This document shows positions 34,801 through 47,500 of a DNA stretch of 64,000 nt, one piece after another. The DNA is taken from assembly GCA_008360955.1 (NCBI GenBank), contig LUCM01007726.1:1-64000 (forward strand), read 5' to 3'. Each line of letters starts with the position of its first letter. Within the stretch, counting starts at the first letter, position 1. The notes under the pieces were generated by a model that was given only the letters and a program-made list of their open reading frames with translations, was not told where the DNA came from and searched no databases. The DNA comes from Fasciolopsis buskii (Eukaryota; Platyhelminthes; Trematoda; Plagiorchiida; Fasciolidae). Both the position numbers and the translations under genes were made by a program.

Positions 34801-37800
34801 TCAATTGTGTTGAGTTCTGTCGTTTTTTGTCACAAATGTTACTATGCTTTTAAGGGACTGAACTGACCTTGAGTGACTCACAGACTTGAGGTTTGGTTTG
34901 TTTCCAATTTTTCGAATACTGCCGACGTTTAACTCGTAGCATAAAGTTAATTCATTTAAATTTATCTCCGCTTCATATTCTGGAGTCTTTTCGCGGTAGT
35001 TCCTCACTTCAGTTTATTTTGTGTTTATTTGGAAGTTGGGAGAATGATTTTGATAAGGACTGCCACTTAAGAATGGTCCCATGTGAATTTTGAATTGCCT
35101 TATTGATGGAGTGGGAAAACTAGGTCGCTGAGCTTTTGAAATAAAGGCATTTTAAACTATATGCCTTGCAACGCCCAGATGCTCACGTAGAATGTTCTTT
35201 CACCAGATTGCTAACGCCACATTTTCTTATTTTTTCCATACATCTTATGACATTTTTGATTTTCGGTTGTACTTAATAAACGATAACTCTCGCTACATTT
35301 AGTCGTCATGAGAGGAAGGAAACTCAATAACGTTTTTGAATGTGGTAAAGAGCTTCCTATGCGTGAAAGCATACCCTTATTTGACGGACGCAGTCTACCA
35401 AATGGTTCTCAGTACTAAAAATATGCATTTTTTAAAGGGCCGTTAAATTCATATTAACAGAATCAGAGCTTATCTGGTTCACGATGGAATTTATCAATAA
35501 ACTGGCCAAAAGATTTTTAGGACATACGGAACATCTTGGTGAACAGTTCCAAGACACCTGCAACTGTTCAATGGGTTGTTTAATGCAACGGTGTCCAAAA
35601 ACGCTGAGTGGAAAAAATGCAAAGAATAACCTGGGAGACGCTAAAATCTGCCCTGTTCAGCTGATCGAAATCGCATACCACAGAAGACACAATCGATTCA
35701 TAAACATGCTAAACTTGGGAAAAGCAAGGTTGTTGTTTGATCAGTTCCATTCATGCCTTTTGCACCAAAATAGAGTAACTAAGGGTATTTTCTCTGGCAA
35801 GTCAGTCACGCGTGGTTTAAAAAAACTGATTAGTAATGTAAACAGTTTAGAACTCAATGTTTCTTCAATGTCGAAGACTACTACGAGTGAAATTAGTTTC
35901 TCCGCACTTTAACCACCTATTTTTATCACAAAATATATTCGGACATAAGACCTCACAGAGGCGCCAAGGTTACCTTGGATCACTAAGAGAATCACTTATG
36001 GTGAACGCAGGCAATACGGGTCACAATCCTGTTCCCTCCACTTAACATGCAGATCCTTACTGTATTATCAAGTCTGATCAACATTCTAACCATAAACAGC
36101 CTATCACAGCATGCCAAAAAGATCTGCATTTCTATGTTTTTGAATTATTAGAGAGATCATGTACCAGCAAGAAGCTCTTAGAATCTAGAATTTTAAACCA
36201 TTCCAGTCCAGGTTTGAGTTTCTTCCTCAGTCTTAAACTAAATGTTTCACAGTACGAAATTTCGACATTACGTTCACTTGCACCGAAACCATTTCAGTAT
36301 TTTCCAGTATGTGCCTTTAGATGCAGCTTTTATGCAGTTCTAGTTTGATTATCTGTGAACCAGTAATTCTGAAATGCCTAAATGACTTCATATTACTTTG
36401 CGGGAGTCGTTCGTCAATACTTCAACTGGTCTGCCACAGTCGGAATCATCATTCATTGATGGAAGTAAGCGAACTGATGACGTACTCATTGACTATCTGT
36501 TGAAGGGCGATTTGCGATTTGCCATTGGTTGTCGGCTGAATTAGAACAATACTTACGCAGTAGGCATGGTGCAATTGAGAAGCGTCATAGTATGCGTTTA
36601 AACCCGGACAACTTGGGGAGGGGGGGTGCGACTAACTTCACCCCGTGCGACTGGTGGTTGAAAACTAATGAACGAAGAATCCGGCTGGTCATCCGCCCAT
36701 TTTTTAAATGAGTGCTTAACCATAATGCGCACAAGATAAACACAGTTGCACCTAATTCTCCATTTCCATTCGAATCAATGCAATGATTTAGTTTCGTCAG
36801 TGATCGGTAATCAATTGATTCAGCGCTACATTTTTCGCCCTTGGATCCAAGTAATTATTCCTGTTGTGCAAAATATTTCCCATTCCGCGAATAAAGCTGA
36901 TATTAGTGTGGACTTTTTCAATTTTATGCCTAATCCTTTCATCCCTTCTCATTATAACACCACGGCAAGCAAATACATAAATTCTCGTTCTTCAAGGTGG
37001 TAAACTGCGTTTTTTTTTTGTTTTCGACGTAACTTCAGTAATTCCGGATTCCTATTTAGCATCCTGTAAATTCTTCTGCTGATTCTTTTCTGATAAACAG
37101 ATCTTGGTACTCTTTTTTGTTGCGTATTGTCTGATGGTACCAAAACCATTATAATCCGAGAGATCATTGAAACTTTTGACTGATGATCATCGACGGGTAA
37201 TTTGTTATTCTTGAACAATGCTAAAGGCAGTGTTTCACATTTTAAGAGGATCACAAAATCTCAAATAATGTTTCCACAAACTTTAAAGTGGCAACTTTAG
37301 TATGCTAAGTGGCGATGAAAGGGGTTAGATAGATATTCATGATTCAGAGGTTCCACTACTGTTGCCCTCCGGTGCAACCAAGTTTTAGTTTCTCATCAAA
37401 TCTCTTGCTAGACAAGTGGCAGCTACGGATGTTTAACGATGATGATATGGCTCTCAGAGAATACAAAGTTTACACCGTAAATTTTTATTAATTATAAGCT
37501 CGGTAAACAATGCTGACATCGTATCAAGACCATTAGTGCTTGAAGTGTTGTGTTGTGGTAACAAAAATTATTTCGACACCAGTTTTCCACTTGACAATCG
37601 AGCATTTGATTCACAATGAAAAAGGATGACTTTTCGAATTTCTGGAACTGTGTTCGCCTCACCCTAAGTATAGTATTACTCAACCGATGTTTCTTTCAAC
37701 TAATATTAGGTGATCTTCTTTTTGTGTTGGAGTGATCGTAAAGTGAAGCTTTTTTTTCGTTCTTATCTTAGTAGTGGATCGGAGCTAACAGGAAGATATT

Positions 37801-39016
37801 GTAAGCACTACCAGAACTGCGAGCTTTGCCTGTGCAAGAAACAATTCCAGTGAAAAAATGTCTGTCATGACGGGTTTCTCGTGAAGCATGGCAAATATTA
37901 CAATCTTTATCGCTATGGACAGCTTATTTGTGGTAAACCTAAGCACTGAACCTACTGACGGAGTTCAACGTGTTCGGAAAGTGCCATGGAAAATTTTACC
38001 CCGTAAAAACAATACCGCAACTGGCAATCCAAGAAATACGTGCCGTAGAGATATGCTGTTTCGATCATCTAGAAGTAAAATCACGCGAATCACTGAATTT
38101 CGGTTGAAAAATAAATGGTAAGGGCAAACATTGTGAAAAGTGTACATGTAATAACACGTCCCCGAATTCAAGGGGAAATTTTACATAAATTTGCATTCAC
38201 TCAACAAATCGTTCGAATGGAAAAATTCACTCCATGTGAATTAACAATTTATCTGTTGTCGCTGAAGATTAACGGCCATCGATTTAGAACACATGCAAAT
38301 GGACGGCATACGAGAGGGATTAATATATAAGAAGATTGGTAAATTTAATCAATAATATAGCGGATTACAACCAATCAGAAACCAACGAGCCCCGGAATGA
38401 ACCGGCTTTCCAAATTGGTCTTGAAAAACGAATGAGATCTTAAATACATGCATTTGATCAGTTATTTGCAACTCCAAGCTCTTATCGCCTGTGATATTCT
38501 GTGCAAGACATCTGCAAATACGAAGAGATTAGGGAGGCAACCGGAAATAGTGAATCTATTGGCTAATTGTTTTCTGGCGTGGTTAGGTTACTCGTGAGTA
38601 GACACCTCAGATTTACACCAAACTAATGTTGAATTTGTAGTTTGGGCAGCAGTTATGAATATCCTAAATAGCTTTGCTTAGCTATTCTACAGGATGCATA
38701 TTAAAAGGGAGTATTCAGTGTTTGACTTGTTTTGGCAGTGGAATCAGAATCACATTTATTATCAAACGAACGCTCACTCTCAGTGCGTGCGTTCGTTCGG
38801 GCGCTGCATCGACAACGTAGACCGGAAAGCAAGTTGTGATAAACTCACTGTCTTGTACACTCACGGCTGTTTATTCATCTGTCCAAACAGCGATATGTGT
38901 TCGTTTACTATGGCACAGACGAACAGTGCTAGCACGCACGGCCTAATCAGTTGGATATGGGATCCCACGCTCAACTGGTTAGTCTTTTGGTCTTGTGTGT
39001 TATCATCGTTCAACTG
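31877..39016 (+). repeat. 7-kb direct repeat, right copy, indel-rich (probable raw-read fill)
   Basis: This is homologous to 24918-31722 but differs by frequent one- or two-base insertions and fewer deletions, often at homopolymers. The coordinate offset to the left copy grows steadily (6985, 7033, 7085, 7147, 7244, 7284 at successive anchors), a net gain near 4-5 percent. That profile is typical of uncorrected long-read sequence, not of evolution in a single lineage. Open frames here, including 35484-35912 and 38694-39041, are therefore not called as genes. Confidence 0.88.
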
Positions 39017-39382
39017 CCCCATCCAAAAAGTGAACGATTAAAGAAGGGTGGAAAGTTAGTCGGGCATTAAAACTGACAACCATAGGAGTTTCAAACCTGT
39101 GTATTTATTTTCATAGAAAATATCAATATCCACCCAACTTTAAATCATCAATCTTACTCGCATGTGAACGCCATTTAGGACCGATCCCACAGACTTCATG
39201 GTTTTGGCGCCGAAGATAGTTTCCAGTGCTCTCAGAACGTCCATAAGAAGAGCAATAAATCGCCTACGCACTTCGGATATATTCACTTTATTATCTATAT
39301 TCAATTAAGCAAGTTCCATTCGGTGTTGTGGAATGAATCATATCATCCTTGAAATTCCCATGCAGTCAGATGTACGCAAAAA
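39017..39382. other. Sequence between indel-rich repeat copy and assembly gap
   Basis: These 366 bases follow the point where the right repeat copy stops matching the left copy (after GTTCAACTG) and run up to the N block. I find no match elsewhere in the window and no coding or RNA feature. Confidence 0.5.
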
Positions 39383-39407
39383 NNNNNNNNNNNNNNNNNN
39401 NNNNNNN
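39383..39407. other. Assembly gap of 25 N
   Basis: Exactly 25 N. It separates the indel-rich copy plus 366 unique bases from the inverted repeat arm. A fixed 25-N run usually marks a gap of unknown or over-filled size rather than a measured one. Confidence 0.99.
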
Positions 39408-40011
39408 CTCTGACGCTAACGGATAGCGTGGTAAGCCGTTACAACAGCCGATTGATGTCTGACTTAGTCCAGAGCCAAATCTCAAGAATCGCGACATGCC
39501 TTATTCCAATAATTTCAGACTATCCATTGCTTTCCCACGCATTGTATGGAACAGTTGAACGATGATAACACACAAAGACCAAAGACTAACCAGTTGAGCT
39601 GCGGGATCCCCATATCCAACTGATTAGCGTGCGTGCTAGCACTGTTCGTCTGTGCATAGTAAACGAACACATATCGCTGTTGACAGATGAATAACAGCCG
39701 TGATGTTACAAGACAGTGGGTTTATCACAACTTGCTTTCCGGTCTACGTTGTCGATGCAGCGCCCGAACGAACGCACGCACTGAGAGTGAGCGTTCGTTG
39801 ATAATAAATGTGATCTGATCCACTGCAAAACAAGTCAAACACTGAATACTCCCTTTTAATATGCATCCTGTAGAATAGCTAAGCAAAGCTATTTAGGATA
39901 TTCATAGCTGCTGCAAACTACAAATTCTACATTTAGTTTGGTGTAATCTGAGGTGATCTACTCACGAGTAACCTAAACACTGCCAGAAAACATTAAGCAA
40001 TAGATTGCACT
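39408..40011 (-). repeat. Right arm of 604-bp inverted repeat
   Basis: This is the gapless reverse complement of 31265-31868. Weak similarity continues to about 40030 and then ends. The arm begins directly at the N block, so it lies at the very end of the right-hand contig. Confidence 0.95.
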
Positions 40012-40030
40012 GTTTCGTGTGCCTTCCTGC

Positions 40031-43000
40031 GTTCGTTGTGATTTCTGAACTCTTGTGCCATATACCGATTATTGTGGATTCATAGCGTCAGTTGTGTGAA
40101 ACGAACGCGAATTAGCCACTTACTGTTTGAGATTCTTTCTTACTTGTCTAATGGAGCTGACTTTCGACGATATTTTGCAGGGAAATCCTCTATGATGTAG
40201 ATTCTATTTGCTGCTTATTTGCGAAGCCAACGGCATTTGCGGATCTTGGTCGACGCCGTTAAGTCTAATATCTGTGTAGGTAGTTCACAGAATACTTACT
40301 TTTGAATATCCGTAAACAAAATTGCAGTTAAATATAATTACCAGAGTGAATTTTTCGCGTTTTCGATGGTTTCTGAACCACGCCCGTAAAAACCGGTAGA
40401 ACAGTTTGATAGTTGCCCTTCATGTGTATGCTGGAGCACATATGCCGATTGTCTTTGAATGTTATGAATTAGGTAGTGATGGAGGAGACGAGACATGGGC
40501 AAGAGGGTTGATGAGTTTTAAGAATAACAACAAGTGGCGAACAAGCTGGTGCTCGGTGATTCCTATTCATGACATTGAGTCATATTAAATGGGAACAATA
40601 TCAGTTGGATAATGGTCCAGGGCAGCTGAATGAAATAATTAAGCCGGCAGTGTGAAAAATGCACGCGTATGATCGATATCTTTCTCTGGATTAGAAAAAA
40701 ATAGGTGGCACTAGCTTGGGTATTTTCGTTGGAAGGGTAGGATAGGTTAGGTCAAGTTGGCTTCAGTATTTGACCGAGCTGTTTTTGGGCTCATGACCGA
40801 GGATCGCATGATCACTGCTCACAGTTTCTGAGATTGAAAGGATTTATTACCATTAAGAAAACTTGAAGATTTAATTAAAGAGCTATAATATTAGGGATTA
40901 TACAGCTTTCAGTAGGCGAGTTTTCTTAGAGTCATGTTGAATAAGGTTCCCTTAATATGCTTTAATAATTTCTTTGACCTAGCAAGAATAATTGATTAAA
41001 TATTTAAGTTTGAGTGAGACAATACAGTTGTGTACGTGTGAACGTTGATTCACGCAGCCTATCTTTAGCACTGCAGACGACTCACAAATAGGCTAGGTGT
41101 CACTCAGTTGATTCAAACCACAAATGAACTGACGAGTAATATACCCCGGGGTGTAAGTACTCAGGTTCTTTGACGTTGCTGGCCAGTAGAACATATACAA
41201 TTTGGTCTGCCCAATTCGTAGTAGGAAACTCCCAAGCATGAAGTGCAAACCCTCAAGTACTACATATATCCATAAAATTTTAACCACCCGCATCAAACAA
41301 AGTTCTAGTGTGTGCGCACTCACAAGGAGTGACCAAATGTGAAATGCAGAAGAGGCTATCGAAAATCAAGTTAACAGCATGGAAAGGACCGTGGATAGTA
41401 AATCCATTCACTCGGTACGTCGTCAATTCGCTGGGTGGCCCGGGGCTCCCAGATGAACGGGGAAAGTCGGGATCCATTGAGCAACTTCTGATGAGACAAC
41501 ACTTTAGTCGATATTTTAGCACTGTCAGATGCTGCCTTATGAATTCACCACATCTGGCACAATTTGATGGAAAATGAAGGCAGCTGTCCATGTACGCAAA
41601 TCCAACACGTGTTATATGTTACTTCTTTTAGTAACCATGGTTTTTCGTAGCACTGACTGAATTGTGGACACGGGGCAGTTCGTAATTTCCGTAGGGTTCT
41701 TCTTCAGTACAGAAATTCAGTGTTGAATCATACTCCAAAAATTTTGCCGAAGAAATCGTTTCGACAATCTCTCTCAGGTGACGTCAGGCTTAGTTGGCAA
41801 CGCCAATGGACCTGGAAAACAAGGCGTACAAGAAGTCACTCTTAACAGTTGCTGTAAATTTCACGAGTTGGGATAGTTGGAGGGGTGGTTTGTAAGAATC
41901 GCATTGATTGGGTCGTTCGGAAATAAGAAAACCACTATACTAAGAAGAATAAGTCAAGACTAAATGAAATAAACATAATATTTTAGGGTTGAACTTTCCA
42001 TGTCATCATGAACGAGAATTTCGGATTTGATTGGCACTGCCAGTGGCGTCAACATATAACTCTGTTCGATTTGTTGCGTACTGCGGTTTCATCTAATTTT
42101 TAGAAGTCTGACGAAAAATGGGTAGAAAAACGTAAGTGATGAAGTTCGGGAGGCAGGAAGTGCAAGGGATTTAGATGAGAACGTCATGAGACAGATGACT
42201 AGGAGTGACCGCATCCATCACACAAACAACATGAATTAGGGTGAAAAATAGAGATTGTCGAAATAAATAAACCGCCAAAAGATATGAAGGCACCGTTAAG
42301 GCTTATAAGAATAGAGACATTCTGTAATTGCTCATTCTGAATCTGAATATCGAAGGTTTAGTTTATTCACCCAGCCAGGCATGCATACGGCTTTCATCTG
42401 GAGCCGGTATCAAGCATGCAGTTTAAGCTGGTTTATTGATTTTCGTTGCTACCTTTATTTAATCGATCAAATAACCGGTAGTCCCCACGTGGTGGAGCAT
42501 GGAAAGCGTTCATATTCAGTGACTTATCACATTTAGTTTTATTTTATTAGATGTTCGAAAAATTAAATTCAAACGTGAGAAAGCTAATAAAAATGAGATT
42601 CAGTCTGTCCAAAGCTCTGTGCACTAACTTGTGCTCTCGTTCTTGTTGCTTACTTGTGTCATATCTGTTACTGTAAATACGACCATTACTGAATGGTCCA
42701 AACTTCCTTGTGACTGTCTCTGAGCTCATTTGCTTCGTAACTGGGGTGAATAAATTGTCCCGCAGGCTGTTTTAATTTTTTGTGACCGCGTTGTACGGCG
42801 TGTATCATTGACGGTCAAGATATTAACCTTGGGATTACTTGCTGATGATGCTTGGATAGGCATCCTGCCATTGCCAATTTGCCGTCTACAGACCATTGCC
42901 TTATTTTAGCTGACTATCCGGGATTATTATCTGACAATCAGGAATGACGTTTTTTCATTCATTATAACCCGTTTTCTTTGAACTTATTTAATTTTCCTAG

Positions 43001-43429
43001 CTAACTACTTTATTATTTGGACCAGTTAAGTCTTGTATGGCCCGTCGATACACCAAGTCAAGATGCGGATTTTTTAAGAAGTCATCGGGAGCGGTGGTGA
43101 ATAAGGAAACGAATAAAACTGCTAACGATTAAGGGTATCGGTACACTATAATCGGATGTAGGTCAGGTGATCAGGGAATCTGTCAGCTCACGAGTTCACT
43201 CCAACAGGCGTCGACTGGAGCTTTGCGCAGGGCATTTTTGAGATCAGATTATTGGCCAGTTGCTGCAGTGGACCTTGCACTCGCCCTTGGAGGAGAAACA
43301 ATGCGGTTAGAAGTCAGTAGAACTGGAGGTCGTCAGGAAGGTAAGCCTTCCAAAAACGGAGAAGACAGTTGGATCAGAAGGACTGTTCTCTTATTTCTCC
43401 AGAAGCTGTGAATAAGTGGTAACATCAGA
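40031..43429. other. No recognised feature
   Basis: The stretch 41280-41590 is open on both strands (89 codons plus, 103 codons minus) and locally richer in G+C, but it matches no family I know. Near 43190 a B-box-like CGAGTTCACTCC lies just before the RTE fragment, without a convincing A-box. Confidence 0.4.
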
Positions 43430-44520
43430 GTTAAGAAAACCTTTGGGGTCAATCTGGGTTAGAGAACAGATTCCTGAGCAATGGTGTTTAATTGATAATT
43501 GTACCGATTTGCAAGAAAGTTGTTAGGTTTTGATAAGAATACCACAAAGGAACTACTTTAGTAATTGCAACATCTGAACTGCTCTTGGGGATCATCCTAC
43601 ACCAATTATATAGTGCTCGCCAGGGTTGTATGCCTGATAGTCAATCTGGTTTTCGATCACACCGTGGTTTCACTGACTTAAAAAATTGCTGAAGCGCAGT
43701 CCGCGATCATAGCAAACTTTCGCCGAATTCACCAAGAGAAGTGATGTTCGTCAGGATGCCTCTCTTCCCCCATTTAAACTCTGTTATTTGAGGTAATTAG
43801 GTAGGTTGGTCCTTTCTCACGCCAGAATATTGTCACTTGTATTTCCTCGAATATCACACTGTTTGATGTATGACTTGCGGGAAGTTTTATGCCTTCCAAT
43901 GATGACCAGAGACATCTGGAGGGATATGTTTTGCACCTTCAAAGTGTAATTTGCTGTTGCATTGTCGGATTGGATCGGAGCCGAACCTTGTCCTTGTGAG
44001 GGAAGAACAAGGTGGTCGTATGTCAAATGAATTGTTTTCGCAAACGTACAGGGCCCAATTAGAGTTTAAGAAGTTTAAACAACTGTGAAATCGCCGTGAT
44101 ATTCGGCTGTCGACCAAATGTCGAGTATACACAGCACAGGCCCTACTATATGGTTCAGAATCAGTGGCCGTTGAGGACAAAGGGGCTACGAAGTCTTTGG
44201 GTGTTTTGACGCTGTTTTTCTCATCATATTCGTAGAATATGATTGCAGAATGTTTTTGAGTAACTCAAAGGCTAGACGTCAGTTGCTGGAGCTTAGAACC
44301 AAATATTTAGGAAGGGATTTGAATTCCATTTGAAGAAAGCAGTTGAGACATGTTTTGCGGACGACCACAGAACGATTGCCTCGTTATGTGCTGTGCCTCA
44401 ATGAAGTTAGTTTTCGGAAAATGTCTCGAGATGACCAGTGGATAACATGACATAAAGATCTGCAAAGCTTTATCAGCGCCCCACCCATGTAGGTTGACTA
44501 CCGTGATCCCCTAAACGATA
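43430..44520 (+). mobile_element. RTE/SR2-like non-LTR retroelement, RT fragment
   Basis: Frameshifted blocks follow RTE order. WVREQIPEQW (about 43460) comes first, then IILHQLYSARQGCMPDSQSGFRSHRGFTDL (about 43590-43680), FAEFTKRSDVRQDASLPP (about 43720-43775), and CFAPSKCNLLL..GSEPNLVLV (about 43930-44000). AQLEFKKFKQL.NRRDIRLSTKCRVYTAQALLYGSES follows to about 44165. The remainder to about 44500 resembles the LRWLGH tail region (RHVLRTTTERLPRYVL-like). The YADD block is not recognisable. Stops and frameshifts make it a dead copy. Confidence 0.8.
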
Positions 44521-47500
44521 GTTGCAGACTGTCACTTATTTGGCCGAATTTGGCAATCGGTTGCGTCTTTGCATTGGAAATCTGTCCTGTTCTGTATAGT
44601 GGTCCAACATACTGTTTCGCAATTCGTCTTCCCCAATTAAAAGTTTACTTTTTGTCTTTTTATTAGATAGTGCAGCAAAGTAGCAACGAAAACCAGAGCA
44701 CTTTGGTGCAAAATTAACCATTATAAAAACTGAAAGTAGTAAACTAATGCATTATTTGATCATTGAATGTTCAAGTTTGATTTTCAAATCCAAAATCACG
44801 GAATTTGTAGAGGTTGAACAATCTGAACAGTGAAAAGTTAAACGAACAAGAAATTATCCACCCGTTTATCCTTTAATATGAAGCCGATGAGTATGTCAAG
44901 GCATGCTATTGCATGTGGAGTGGATAACTTACATCATGTATGAAAGAATACCACCGACGTAGACGAAGTTACGCCTTAAGCTATAATAATTACCATTAAA
45001 TTGAATGTCTCCGATAATACTAAAGCGCTTACGGTCGACACGATGAAATTCTTAGTGCTGCAGTACAGTTAGGTTTGCTATTTGGTACGGCTCCAGAGTT
45101 TGTCCGTGTCAGAGAATTTAAAAATTAGAGGATTTCCATTCTTCGTTAATCGTATTATCTCACTATTAGTTACTTTGCTACATTCCTTATGCTACCATTG
45201 TCCTTCCGGTAGGGTTTTAGTACACCCATTCCGCATACCCTATTAGGTAAGTCCTGAACGTGGAGATGAAGACTGAAAGTGAATGGAATTTGGGCCATCA
45301 GCATCAAGGAAAATGACCAGACGAAAAAAAGAACCCTGTTCAGACTGACTTTGGTGCTTTAGCCTGCACATTTCAGTCCGTTGGCCGACCAGAGAACATG
45401 GTTGTGGACTTGTTAGATATTAATCATTTGCTCTATCCTACCGGGTACTATTGCACGCAACGGTTGTCTATTTTTTGCGCATAACCGTATCCTTGTTTCA
45501 CGGTGATATTTCAGCTGAAAGGTGGCAACTAGAATCGCCCCAGCTGACCAGTTGTTTGGTGAACGACCAAGCTGGGAATAAAGTTTTCCACCATTTAACG
45601 ACACAAAATGTGAACCTAAAACGCGAAATCAGAAATGCATACAACAACCAATTTTACAATCACCGTAATTCTGTTGACTGACGATGGTCGAGAATAAATT
45701 TTTTCCGAGTCAAAAAATGGGACATGCTTATGGAGCTCACAGTATCACACATTCCAGTGTACGGTAGCTTGGAAACTAAACCGAAATAATCCAGTAAAAG
45801 GAAATGTGAAAGGGTTTTCATTTTTGGCTTCTCCCTTGATTTCAACTGTTCCGGTGCAAGGGAAATATATTTATACAAATCATAACATCACGTAACACTT
45901 TGATTCTTTTCTGGGCTCAAAACATTTGTCATAAATAACTTACACTTTTGCCGCAACAATTTTTAACGGTGACAGGGTGGCAGTTTTTTGCTAACTGATA
46001 GAGTCAGCTTACACTTCCCTACACTTCCTCCTACCGTCAAGCTTCATTATGTTAGTGATGCATCAAAGCACATTGTTTTTCGGAAGTAGGTCGCAGCCAA
46101 CTAAAGGCTGCCTCTCTTGAAAGCAAATCAAAAAACATCGTATTATTCGTATTCACTTAATTCTAAAATATAAGGAAGGTGGACTACAATGAGCCACTTG
46201 TCGACGAGCAACTAGATCCAGTGGTTCTATGCCATCCATGTTCTGGTTCTGCTCTGAAAACTAACAGACACAGCCCGATAGGTGCACTCGTCCACAGGGA
46301 CCCCCTCTCACCCTGCGCCATGCAGACCAAGTAGAGAAGAAAATAGAACAATTCATGAAGAATGTTCTTCAGGCCCGCGGGTAGCCTGTATTGTTCACCG
46401 AATAAAACAGAAAAACGGTAAGTATAGAGAGCATGTGTAGACGGGTTTAAAACAATCAGCCATTTTATCGACTTTTTTTAGGGTGATCACATTTTTGACA
46501 ACCAACAAAATTGCCAAAGGCCAGTACCGAAAAGTGCGATTAAATATCATATCAAGCCTCCAGTAAGAAGCAATCAACATAAGCGCGGTAAACACCGGAG
46601 GACTGTCAAACAACTGAGTGCTTTTGTTGTGGTCCACACGTGAAGTCTTCATCAACTGGCCAGTCACGAAGTGACCAAAACCGATGTGGATAACGGAACA
46701 CACCCTTAGCTTTCATTTTTTTGCCAAAATCTGAAGTTACTTGGATGGTAGATCAGCCAAGTTTCACCCAAAGTGGTCTGCATACTTACTGATTCAGCTG
46801 GACTGTATTAGCAAATAGTCCAGGAATCACTCCCCTACTGTTCAAAATATAGACTAATTTTTTTGAAGCAGACGATTGGTTTTATTAGGCAAGCATATCG
46901 GAAAACACTGTCTTCTTTCTGCTCTCTTTATCTTCCAATGATTTGAACTAATCCATTCTTTTCTACGCAGGATTCTTGAGAGCAAAATATTGCCCCATAA
47001 TTGCCGCGGATGTGAAATGCATATTTCTTTCACGGTGTGAAATATCATTAATCCTTTACCGGGGTAGACCGTCGCGCTATAATTACAGCGATAAACAATT
47101 ATTATGGAATAGAATAGAATTTTTTCGCACAGCTCTTCATTTTGCCATGACGGCGCAGGACAATTTTTGAACTCAAACCAGAAGGTTGGAAAATGTTCAC
47201 TGGATCGCCAACCACATCGATCATATCCGAAGAGCCAATTTGCCAAAATCGCAAGGAAATTGCTGGCCTAGGCTGTGCTTTTTGTAGAATAAAATAGGAG
47301 AGGGGAGCTCGAATCACAAGGTTTGTTCATTTGGGAATAATCGGATGCAACTATTCATCCAACTTAATTTATAAATAAAGCGGTATAGCGATAACGATCT
47401 AGTTAGGGGTTTTTCTTCATGCACTGGAAATCACAGAATAGACAACGTGGATCGAATGATTAAAATGGGTAATTGATAAAAGAGCGACATGCAACTTGGT

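Noticed and set aside
35484..35912. 142-codon plus-strand frame
   Set aside because: It lies in the indel-rich right repeat copy. The corresponding left-copy sequence near 28340-28740 is interrupted by stops and frameshifts, and the family is unknown.
24918..39016. CRISPR array, LTR pair or terminal inverted repeats of a DNA transposon
   Set aside because: The repeat units are 7-kb direct copies with read-error-like differences, and the 604-bp inverted arms end at contig edges. No transposase, LTR ends or target-site duplication was found.
38694..39041. 115-codon plus-strand frame
   Set aside because: Relative to the two concordant accurate copies (31405-31722 and its inverted arm) it depends on about ten extra bases, so the frame is created by insertions.
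41280..41591. Open on both strands, GC-richer patch, possible exon
   Set aside because: No splice pattern or known motif favours either strand, so it is left as unexplained sequence.
43140..43203. tRNA-derived repeat before the RTE fragment
   Set aside because: There is only a B-box-like CGAGTTCACTCC. No A-box lies at the right distance and no stem can be closed.
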